The notes beneath the pieces are model-generated. The model was not told the DNA's origin and searched no databases. It saw only the letters and a program-made list of their open reading frames with translations. A stretch of 64,000 nt of DNA. Origin: Phymatolithon calcareum. Lineage: Eukaryota; Rhodophyta; Florideophyceae; Hapalidiales. The stretch spans positions 2,790,001 to 2,854,000 of the forward strand of contig OZ345356.1 of assembly GCA_977006965.1 (NCBI GenBank), in the 5' to 3' direction. Made by a program: the position numbers and the translations under genes. This document shows positions 55,345 to 64,000 of the stretch, piece after piece (positions within the stretch are counted from its first letter, which is position 1; every line of letters starts with the position of its first letter).

Positions 55345-56540
55345 AAGTTTCTCAAACTACTCACAGTATCCACAAGCCTCTTCTTCTTCTCCACCAGTCT
55401 ATCGCGGTGCTAACTCCTCTGCACCACCTTGCCCGCCATATCCCCTTAACTTCATCCAACTCCCTCCTCTCGCAACCTCTCGTCTCACCTCTCCAAACTC
55501 CGTCTGGTAGAACCTTACCTGCACCGCATCGTCCTGCACGACCCGCATCCATCGCGCAACCTTCTTGACTTCCCCCAAACCACTTGCGCACGCTACGAAT
55601 GCGCGACTTGCGCTTCGTGCGCAACTTCGACATTGTGCCCATCACACGCTCGAAATGACCCTCCATCCTCCGCAGATACTTTGCTCGCGCCTCGTCGCGC
55701 GTCCTCTGCGCATTGCGCACCCGCAACGGCGCGAGCAGGCGCCACATGTGCGCATTGGGGGCCAAATAAGATGTCACTTTGCGGTAGAGCAGGTTGCCGA
55801 ACTGCGAACGCACATCCACACTCTCCGCGCGCAATAGATCGCAGCAACTCCGCGCGCGCCGCCTCCTATGAACGCTTATCCACTGTCCGCACGTAACGCG
55901 CCGTCGTGCGAGAAGCGCATATCATCCTTCAGCGCGTTGCCATCATCTTCTCGTCATCGTCTCAAGGTTTACGAGTGAGCGCTTGTCGAATGCACGCAAC
56001 CTCCTGCCGGCACACGCGGACCTGAATTTACCGCCGCGTGAACGAGTGGTCGCCACGCCACAACGGTGACCGGCAGACGCACGGGCTCAGACCGGCCTTG
56101 CGATAAGCGTGCAGGAAGTTCGAGAAGCGACGGAACTTGTTCAGGGTGGTGAATTTGCCGTAACTGCAGTCGGCGGCGCAGCAACAGTGGGAGGAGCACG
56201 GTGGTCGGATTCGTAGAACGAGCCGAGGGCGAATGAAGGCAAGTGAAAGAAGAAAAGGAGCGCTAGTCAGGCGCGCCATGCAGATGTCATCGCGATGAAC
56301 ACCGAGTTGCGTGGCGTCCGACGTTTGCTCGGACAATAGGGCATGGCGGACGGCGAGTGCCTATGTAGGCGAAATAGAAGGCAAATCGCAGCTGGAGACC
56401 GTCAACATGACGAATGGTGACCGCGGTCTGCTGCGGTGCAGAAGCCGTCGCATGCAGGTGGGCGGCGTACCTGCGGTTGCGGACGGCAGATCTGCAGAGT
56501 GCGCGGGCAACGCGTATTTCGGATCAGGCGGCAAAACATT
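55345..56540 (-). pseudogene. Repeat module Y, copy 4: longest surviving frame
   Basis: The minus-strand frame 55,834-55,361 (157 codons) reads SQFGNLLYRKVTSYLAPNAH, MWRLLAPLRVRNAQRTRDEA and RAKYLRRMEGHFERVMGTMS, then drifts out of frame before the heptad block. The N-terminal Cys/His part (56,336-56,028) is in another frame. This is the best evidence that the central basic block was translated, because it is open and conserved against the copies at 24.5, 31.1, 60.1 and 62.0 kb. It is followed at the right by X rather than Z. Confidence 0.5.
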
Positions 56541-56639
56541 AGGGAGCACTGGTTTTGATACATTTGGAAAAATAAGATTCTTGATAAATTTATCGTGAAG
56601 CTGATAGTCAGCTTTTTTTTGATACTGCACCATTAGTTC

Positions 56640-57255
56640 TACTGTAATCTTTCTGCGCCAAAGGATGGGAGCACAGTGCGCGCACAGCAATGATAAAGTA
56701 CAGTAAGTGTGGATAAGACATTGTCTGCAACCGCACGGCACAACGTGAAAGGCTCAGGAGGCGAGATTAGATATTACTGGAAAAAAGAAGTGGGATATCA
56801 TAATCCCAGTCTACACGATTCGGAGCTGAGGTCGCATATGGAGGGACAGTGTGTTTGTAGCGTTGAATTCCATGCATAATAACGCTCGTTCGCATGCAGG
56901 GGAAGAAAGAGGACTGCCACTACACAGGACCGATGAATGCGGTAATGTGGAACTCAGTACTCGCAAGCACATGTCGGCGCGATGCTCGTGCGGCAAAATT
57001 AACCTCGTGTATCTCCTGGTAGTGCTACAAGTGTTGAGGCAGTGAAACAGGCGCAGAGAGATGCGCAACGAGGGCTAGCTAAACTCCACATGCCGACCAA
57101 ACTTCTCTGTGCAGCTGTGCGTTCGTCTCTTTCTACCAGATTCGCCAGCTCTCGTCCCCGCGTAGCATCTCGATTTTCTGTCCACAGAACCCGTCCTCCG
57201 GGAGGCAGTCACGTGAGCTGCACGTGTCAAAATTTACTAGTTTACCCCTTCCGTA
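56640..57255. repeat. Repeat module X, copy 4 (right part)
   Basis: From gcacagtgcgcgcacagcaatga to the start of Y it follows X copy 1 at 15,495. Its right part is included in the segmental duplication with 26,100-26,520. Confidence 0.65.
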
Positions 57256-57329
57256 GTGCACTCTACTTGCAGTTCTTCTCCTGCCACGCAACAACTCGTT
57301 TCGACAAACTTTGTACCGTATCCACTAGT

Positions 57330-58130
57330 ATTGGTCGCCGCTGGACCGCCTCTCGTGGCGGTTACTGCGGGCTACGAGTTGGGTATGACAATATCCAGGA
57401 CACTTGTTGAATCGGATGGTCGTGCAGCCGAACAGTGCTGCGGTCAAACCGTATTTTACACGTGGTGTCCCTGCTTCGATTGTTTAATAAACGTTCTTCC
57501 GCGTTCCTTTACATTGTATTATTATCGTGTTTTTGCAATGTCACGAAATTGCACACGTGTGGTCAACCGACCACAGTCCGAGCACACTTTCGCGGCGGAA
57601 TACAGGTTTTCTCTCTGAGACTTCGTATTGAGAGGGGAGTGCTGCAAGGAGAAATAAGTCTATTTTGGTTTATCAAGGCCCTGGACATCTCGAAATACGC
57701 CGACATCGCTCTTCCAAGTACACTTCGAATTGACAAACTCGAGTAACTCGGCGATGCCGTCGTGTTGGGCGAGAACGCGGAAAGGCCACATGAGAGACAT
57801 TCTCTAAACTTCCATTTGCAAATTCTCTGTCAATTTTCTGCCGCTCATACTGCAGGCCACCCCCACCACCGGTCCAGAATCTTCCACCATCATGCCCGAC
57901 AACCAATGTCAAGAACAATATCCGGAACCTTGACAGCCTGACCACAGTCGATCGAATAAAAATGAATCAGACCAACGATGAAGCCGGCTTGGATACATTT
58001 GTAGAATAAACGAAAGCCATCGTCTGGTCTGCCAGGTACTACTACAATGTGTCAGAACGAAGCCAGAAGCAATATTTGGCGACGCACCAGGCCTAGACGT
58101 GTAATCGAAGTTCTTTAGTGTATTATAAAT
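57330..58130 (+). pseudogene. LINE family 2 RT remnant, duplicate copy
   Basis: Duplicate of 26,596-27,421. The piece QVFSLRLRIERGVLQGEISL at about 57,605-57,665 and TLRIDKLE near 57,725 are the motif B region and the sequence before the ADD box of family 2. The frame is then lost. The C-terminal QCVRTKPEAIFGDAPG block is near 58,050-58,100. Confidence 0.65.
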
Positions 58131-58151
58131 GTGGCTGTCTTACCCAACTGT

Positions 58152-58750
58152 CGGGAGCTGTAGACCAAACCGTTCCCTAACGCATTTCAGCGAAGTTGTT
58201 TTTTCGTTTATTTTCTGAGTGCCGCCTTTCTGTAAGCAAAAAATTGAAAATTTATGTAGTACTATTCCCTGATGTTCTGTACATCGCAGACAGATTGGGT
58301 TTTTTAAAAAATTCCTAAGATCCTTGGAGTTCCTTCTCTGTAAGTCAGTGCAGTGCGCTTTTCCCACTGCCTAAGCACACACAAATCCTATTATGATTGG
58401 CTCCAGATTGTGTTGCCCAGCAATGACTTTAATGAAACGCTCAAAAATGATGCAAGACGAAATGGTGTCCAAATCTGGATGCAACTGTCTGTAGTGTTCA
58501 GTGCTTGCTTCCGCGCACTATAAACGTATTATGATTCAAAGTCATGCATTCAAATGCATAAAACTCTAAATTCCGTTTTCGTGCAATCCCTTACCAGCGG
58601 GACAGAAATTAATCGTAATTCATATTTACCGTTTCCATATTGTAAAATCAATGGCAGAAATCGATTCAGCGCGAAAATCTGGTCCAGGAGACGAAAAAAA
58701 TCTCTGATTTCTATCTCTAACTTAGGGAACGGTTTGGTCTACTGTTCCCC
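58152..58750. mobile_element. TIR MITE, copy B (599 bp)
   Basis: Ends gggagctgtagaccaaacc and the inverse of GGGGAACAGTAGACCAAACC. It differs from copy A by scattered substitutions and small indels, in the same flanking context, as expected for a duplicated insertion. Confidence 0.75.
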
Positions 58751-59734
58751 ATATGGCACCTTTGTTTCTGCTAATGTTTCTTATCTTTCATTCTTTGAGC
58801 TTACTCTGTCTCGTCCAGGATTATATTAATTGCATGGGCTACTAGTCTTTCTTCAAGGCGTGTAATCCGCGGTCCAGCTGGCTAACAATAAAATAGTATG
58901 AATGAAACTTAGGGAAAAATCACTTTTGCTTGCACAGTGAATGAACGGCATCCTGCCAAAGGCACGCAGAATGTGCAGGTATACATGAAAAAATCTGCTC
59001 ATAAGGCAAAGTAATGAGTAGCGAACGAGGCATGTGCGAATTGCTCTTCAACATCAGGGGTGAGTTTTTGTAGTCCACTGAATCGTGTAGCAGAATCCAG
59101 CCAAAACCTCGTCGTACTAGAACAGTTGCCCCAAGCGTCAGCAGATGCGTTGGTAACTTTAGAATAAAAATTTTCGTTTCTTCTTCATCAACATGATGAT
59201 TATGATAAGCAAATTTGCATAATATGTTATGTCTCTGAAGGCATTGTGCACGCGTCAAGCCACTACGGCATCATCATGCACTCCCAAGAGCGACAAGGAC
59301 ATGCAATTTGAGTAAGTTGTCTCTAGTTTATGTCAACTACGTCTCGGTCCTTCTTTTGTCATGCACGTTCTATAAATTGTTTCCACCCTTGGTCGAAGAG
59401 GATACACTACTGAAAGCGGTGGCACAGGGCCCGAAGGACATTGCAAAATTGAGAAAAAAACGTCTTTCTGCGGCCGCGCGTTCGTCATTTCGGTCTCAAG
59501 GAGAATAGATGGGTTGGCAGTGAAAAGAAAAAATGGGCGCATAGTCGGTGTTGCTTGTCGTTGCCCAGAAACTCCGTGCACCTACAGGTTCCCCAGACTA
59601 CTTTCGTATCGCCAGTACTGCTTGCTCATGTGACGCGGTCGAGAATTGCGTGCGATAAACATTCGAAATCTTGCAATCCCCACGAGTGCACCTTACCCTC
59701 CCCGAAAGAGAGCGCATGAGCATTAATGACGTCG

Positions 59735-60955
59735 TACACTCTACTTGTAGTTCTTCTCCTGCCACGCGACAACCCTCTTCGACAAGCTTCGTACCGTATC
59801 CACAAATCTCTTCTTCTCCTCCGCCAATATGTCTCGGTGGAAACTTTCAAAATCTTTCCCTCGATTTTCCTCTAAACTTCATCCACCTCCCTCAGCCCCC
59901 TCGCAACTTCACCCCGCACCTCGCGGAACTCCGCACAGTACAACCTTACCTGCACCGCATCGTCCTACACGACCCGCCACCGAGCAACCATCTTGATACC
60001 CCCCAACCACAAGCGCAGACTACGAATGTGCAACTTGCTCTTCGTGCGAAACTTCGACTTTCTGCCCATCACACGCTCGAAATGACCCTCCATCCTCCGC
60101 AGATATTTTACCCGTGTCTCGTCCCGCGCCCTGTGCGCTTTGTGCACCCGCGACAGCGCGAGCAGGCGCCACATGCGTGCATTAGCGGCCGAATAGGATG
60201 CTACCTTGCAGTAGAGCCGGTTGCAGAGCTGCGAACTCACAAACACAATCCCCCGCGCGCGATAGACCACAGCAACTCTGCGCGCATCGCCTCTTACGGA
60301 CGTTTATCCACTGTCCGCACGTACGTGACGTCGAGCGAGAAGCGCATCTCATTCTTCAGCGCGTTGCGCCTCCCACGCACGCGCAGCACGTCCTTCATTA
60401 CCTTCTCCGCATCGCCTAGCGGTATACGAGTGAGCGTTTGTCGAATGCACGCAACCTCCTGCCCGCAGACAGGACCGGGAAATACGGTCGCGCGAACGAG
60501 TGGTCGCTACGCCACGACGGCGACTGGTAAACGTCCGGACCGAGATCGGCTTTGCGGTGAACGTGCAGGAAGTTCGAGCAGCGGCGGAACTTGTGCAGGG
60601 TGTTGAATTTGCCGCGACCGCAGTCGGCGGCGCGGTTGCAGTGGAAGGAATAACGGCGGTCGGATTTGTAGAACGAGCCGAGGGAGGAAAAGGAGAAAGA
60701 GCGAGAAGCGCCAGGCAGACTTCATCGCCATGAACGCGGAGCGTTCCGTAGTGCCCGACGTTTGCTCGCACAATAGGGCATGGCGGACGGCGATTGCCTA
60801 TGCTGGCGAAATAGAAGGAAATTCGCCGCTGGAGACCGTCAACATGACGAATGGTGCCCGCAGACTGCTGCTGTGAGGTAGCCGCCACATACAGGTGGGC
60901 GGCGTACCGGGGGTTGCGACAGAGTGCGAGGGCAACTCGTGATTCGGATCAGGCG
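59735..60955 (-). pseudogene. Repeat module Y, copy 5
   Basis: The minus strand holds QLCNRLYCKVASYSAANARM, RAKYLRRM-like and RVMGRKSKFRTKSKLHIRSL blocks in one frame (60,270-59,965), the N-terminal part in others. A long plus-strand frame (59,671-60,606) also exists but is Pro/Ser/His-rich, not kept in the other copies, and I regard it as a by-product of GC-rich composition. It is followed by module Z. Confidence 0.5.
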
Positions 60956-61679
60956 GAAACACCTTAGGGAGTACTGATTTCCTAAAATTATTCTTTGAGC
61001 TCAATCGCACAGTAAAAACGGGCTGACCACTCGCTAAAAATGTACTTGCGAGTACTCAACGCAAATAATGGCAGCACGATGAAAACCATTTTTCACTAGC
61101 CCGAAGATTCTCTGCAGTGTACTGTATGAGGGAATGACGCACATGGAATGACTTCTCCACACACGATGCATAAACGTGGAAGAATATTTCGCACGACTAC
61201 GTAGGATAAGAATGATGTGCTGCAAACATAGGGCATCCAAAGTGGGAGGAGACCGAATCGGTCAGGTGCAACACAGCACAGGAAAAGACGAGTTACTCTA
61301 GGTTCAGGAAGAAGCTAAGAGATTGCTGGAATCCAAAAGTACTGAAATCAAGACATTGAATTGGCACGAGGGCTGATTCTGGGGTTACGTGCGCACTGGA
61401 ATGTGAATGTAAATCAGTGGTACGAAGGGGGGAGGGAAGAAGTGCGTCGGTAATTCGAGACAAGCAGGTTTAGCTGTGGAGCAGAGGTGCGGAGAGGCAA
61501 AATAGAATTGTTCAGGGTGCTCATTCTCACTGGATGGGAACAGTATTCAATTCAAGACACACGATGAGAATGAGCGGCTGGCTGGGAGCTCGTGATGTGG
61601 TCAGAATGCATTTTGAGCTAGCAGGCAACAAGTACCAAGGGGCTATTAGAAGAACAATTTACCAGTTTACCCCTTCCGT
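60956..61679. repeat. Repeat modules Z and W, copy 5 (uninterrupted)
   Basis: A clean Z-W junction at gtgggaggagaccg near 61,244-61,258 and a single aaat in W. It serves as the empty-site reference for the hAT insertion at 17,510 and the MITE at 34,341. It links Y copy 5 to Y copy 6, so Y-Z-W-Y is tandem here. Confidence 0.8.
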
Positions 61680-62534
61680 AGTATACTCTACTTGCAGTTC
61701 TTTTTCTGCCACGCAACAACCCGTTTCGACAAACTTCGAAACGTATCCACAAGCCTCTTCTTCTCCTTCTCCAGCCTATCGCGGTGGTAACTCCTCTCCA
61801 CCACCTTGCCCGCGATATTCCTCTTAGCTTCATCCAACTCCCTCGCCCCCTCGCAACCTCCCTTTGTACCTCGCGGAACTCCGCGCGGTAGCACAGCCCA
61901 CATCCACCTCGCAACATTCTTAATCTCCCCCACCCATTTGCGCACGTTACTAATATCCGCTTCGTGCGCAACCTCGACTCTGTCGCCATGACGCGATCAA
62001 AGTGACCCTTCATTCTCCTCAATTAAATTGCGCACGTCTCGTCGCGCAACCTGTGCGCTTTGCGCACACGTAAAGGCGAGAGCAAGCGGCGCATTCGCGC
62101 GATGTCCTTCCCATAGGATGCAGCCTTCCCGTAGAGCCGGTTGCCAAACTGCGAACGCATGTCCACCCTCCCCCCAACCGCGATAAACAGCACCAACTTC
62201 GCGCAAGTCGACGAAGACGTCAATTTGTCCACCGACCGCACGTATGCCTTGTCCCTCGCGAAGCGCATCTCATCCCGCAGCGGGTTTCCCTCCCCGCACG
62301 AGCAGCACGTCCTTCATTATCCACTCTACCTTGTCTCGCGGCTAGCGCGTAGCGCTTTGTGAATGCACGCGGTCTCCTGCCGGCAAACGCGCACCGGGAA
62401 CAATTTCCGCGCGAATGCATGGTCGCCTTGCCAGGACGGCGACCGGCAGATGCCCGGTCCGAGCCCGGCTTTGCGGTGAACGCAGGAGGTTCTCGTAGCG
62501 GTGGAAGTTGTGCAGGGTGGTGAAGATGGAGCAG

Positions 62535-63866
62535 CATACCTTGTAAATAATTCATTTTCAATATATTCACAGCTCTCTTTCGCGTAAGAATAGATTATTT
62601 AATCAAGAAAGTCAAATGCATAAGAAAATTATTCATGGAGAGGGTCAAAAGTAAATATGAATTATTGGAATATATTCTCATTCCATTATCGCACTTACGT
62701 CCTGGATGCACCACAGGTCTGCATTCATATGTAGAAAAAGCTGCATCTCAAGGTTCGCTGGAGACACTGGCTTCATCTTCGAAAGGTGAGAACCCCAGTA
62801 AATACGAAGTGTAACCAAATTTGTTCTCTGCTGGTGCAACTGCGAAGATGGCAACATAATGCGTGTCTCCCTCACTCCATCCATCGAAGGCAAGTGCGAA
62901 TTTTTCGGGCAGGTCTCGCCTTTTTTTTGCTCCACTCGCTTAGTGAGGTGGCCCATGTACTTGACAACGGACTTCGTAGAAAGATTGGGGTATTTGATAT
63001 GCTTTCGAAACGCCTCTTGCTCGACAACGGAAAACGGCAGCAGAGTCGACACAACAAAATGCACCCAACCATGAGCCGCGACCACTTTAGGTTTGTAGAA
63101 GTAAGCCGCCTTGTCACTTGAATTAATCGATGGTGTGCATGTCGATGACACGAGCGAAGAGTCAGTTTCCTGAAGATCTTTCAATTCCTCTGGATGCTTG
63201 GCTCGCACGTGCGATAACAGATTGGCATATCCACTGCCCTTCTGCTTCGTGGTAGTGCCACAGTGGCATCTCCAAACGCAATCGTCGTCGTCGTTGTCCT
63301 GGCTAAAAAATCTTTCCCTGACTCGTTTGCCAAGAGTTGACTTGTGTAGCATGATTCCAGTAGTCCAAATAAAATTGAAGGACGCTCACAAAGATGTGCA
63401 ATTGATAGAAGTTGATGAAGTGATGGAGGTTGGCTTGGATGTGAGTGATTTGACTTGCCCGGGTCGCAATTTAAGTACTAGTGTTTAGACATTGCAGCAA
63501 TCCTGATAAAAGCTAATTGTCGGAAAGATGGTTCTAATGTTCTCATCAACGTTCAACTCATAGTACGTTGTAGTCTACAAGCTAGACACGTACTATTGAT
63601 ATCAATCAAGTGAGTGTAATGTTGCAACGTTACGCAGGCAAGAAAACATGTTCTATTTGGGAGCAACATTAGTAGTAATAGAAAAGACAAGTACGAGCAC
63701 CTTCAGAATCAGTAATTCTAAAAGTATTCTCCCTCCTGCAAAAATAAATTATTTTATTCCATCGAGGCTATGAATGAATTATTTATCCAACAGATTGCAG
63801 TTGAATAAATAAATATAAATACATATTCGAATACATTTAAATATGAATTATTTTTTACAAGGTATG
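62535..63866 (-). mobile_element. hAT element with BED finger, 8-bp TSD
   Basis: TIRs CATACCTTGTAAA at 62,535 and the inverse at 63,866. Flanks TGGAGCAG (62,527-62,534) and TGGACCAG (63,867-63,874) agree at seven of eight bases, the hAT TSD length. The related Y copy at about 33,511-33,525 (gatggagcagcggtgatcgg) shows the site without the element. Length 1,332 bp, too short for a full transposase, so this is an internally deleted copy. Confidence 0.88.
62678..63352 (-). pseudogene. hAT transposase N-terminal part with BED zinc finger
   Basis: ATG 63,352. Residues about 27-53 contain a BED-type finger (WRCHCGTTTKQKGSGYANLL followed by SHVRAKH), the DNA-binding domain of hAT transposases. The middle part has VVSTLLPFSVVEQEAFRKHI, usual just before the catalytic core. 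Near 62,890 the frame shifts: in the adjacent frame the sequence continues as KFALAFDGWSEGDTHYVAIF, whose DGWS holds the first catalytic Asp. The remaining core and the C-terminal dimerisation region are deleted. The protein could at most bind DNA. The C-terminal hAT fragments at 43.2 and 49.4 kb may belong to the same or a related family. Confidence 0.8.
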
Positions 63867-64000
63867 TGGACCAGCGGTGATTGGATCCGTAGAAACAGCC
63901 GAGTGCAACAGAAAAAAGCGAAAGAGTTGAAGGAGGGCTAGTCAGGAGCGCCATGCAGACTTCATCGCGATGAAGACGGACTTGCGTGGCGTCTGACGTT

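Larger units (their letters stand above)
56740..59635. repeat. Segmental duplication, copy B
   Basis: Same-orientation partner of 26,100-28,915: X end, Y piece, LINE family 2 remnant (57,330-58,130), MITE copy B (58,152-58,750) and repeat R (58,915-59,635). Copy B ends abruptly at 59,635 inside what is LINE-linked sequence in copy A, and module Y begins about 100 bp later. Confidence 0.75.
61680..64000 (-). pseudogene. Repeat module Y, copy 6, split by a hAT element and cut by the window end
   Basis: The minus-strand frame from 62,268 through 61,9xx holds DMRSQFGNRLYGKAASYGKD, RLLSPLRVRKAHRLRDETCA, one in-frame TAA, then LRRMKGHFDRVMATESRLRT. At about 62,205 it shows, without interruption, the site where LINE family 2 inserted into the 30.7-33.9 kb copy. 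After 62,534 the module is interrupted by the hAT element and resumes at 63,875. Confidence 0.5.

Noticed and set aside
59671-60606. 311-codon plus-strand frame over module Y
   Set aside because: Pro/Ser/His-rich, not conserved in the other Y copies, and opposite to the strand where blocks agree between copies. Best explained by composition.
1-64000. CRISPR array, bacterial operon or prophage
   Set aside because: No regular direct repeats with unique spacers, no ribosome binding site-led gene clusters. All mobile genes are eukaryotic types.

Overview
This is eukaryotic nuclear DNA, almost certainly from a gene-poor, transposon-rich part of a chromosome. There are no operons or Shine-Dalgarno-led gene runs. 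Instead there are LTR and non-LTR retrotransposons, several DNA transposons with terminal inverted repeats (TIRs) and target-site duplications (TSDs), TATA boxes ahead of small intronless genes, and NB-ARC/WD40 receptor-like genes. The lineage cannot be proved from the sequence. The small intronless TATA genes, the Copia type and the mix of elements would suit a florideophyte red alga. The HeLo-like/NB-ARC/WD40 gene and the Copia gag zinc motif also recall fungi.

Layout. 0-12 kb: an unrecognised 701-codon frame at 2.27-4.37 kb, convergent with a large CACTA/Tnp2-like transposase frame on the minus strand (9.27-5.17 kb), then a coiled-coil coding remnant and a LINE remnant. 12.3-14.2 kb: a TATA-driven RING-H2 gene with a one-base frameshift, then a chimeric LINE remnant. 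14.8-35.1 kb: the first block of a multicopy repeat array built from modules called X, Y, Z and W here. Y carries a degenerate minus-strand coding family that I do not recognise. The array is interrupted by a hAT-type element that itself contains a full Copia element, by two LINE families and by a TIR MITE. 35.1-42.2 kb: a small candidate gene with TATA box and polyA signal, a truncated LINE with clear TSD, a WD40 pseudogene, an intact gene for a secreted cysteine-rich peptide, a GC-rich patch, and a truncated Tc1/mariner transposase. 43-51 kb: hAT transposase fragments, a degenerate LINE and a tiny LINE 3' insertion. 50.9-53.1 kb: an NLR-like gene (HeLo-like, NB-ARC, WD40) with several breaks, paralogous to the WD40 pseudogene at 38-39.4 kb. 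53.4-64 kb: the second block of the X/Y/Z/W array, including a ~2.8 kb duplication of 26.1-28.9 kb and a hAT element with BED finger.

The strongest theme is that nearly every long coding frame, whether transposon or receptor-like, stays in one frame for kilobases but is cut by TAA, TAG or TGA codons, mostly where a CAA, CAG or CGA codon would be one C-to-T change away. The best candidates for intact cellular genes are the secreted cysteine-rich peptide (40,177-39,950, minus), the RING-H2 protein (12,388-13,094, apart from one homopolymer frameshift) and an 81-residue protein (35,522-35,767). Nested insertions give a relative history: repeat array first, then hAT and LINE insertions, then Copia inside the hAT element.
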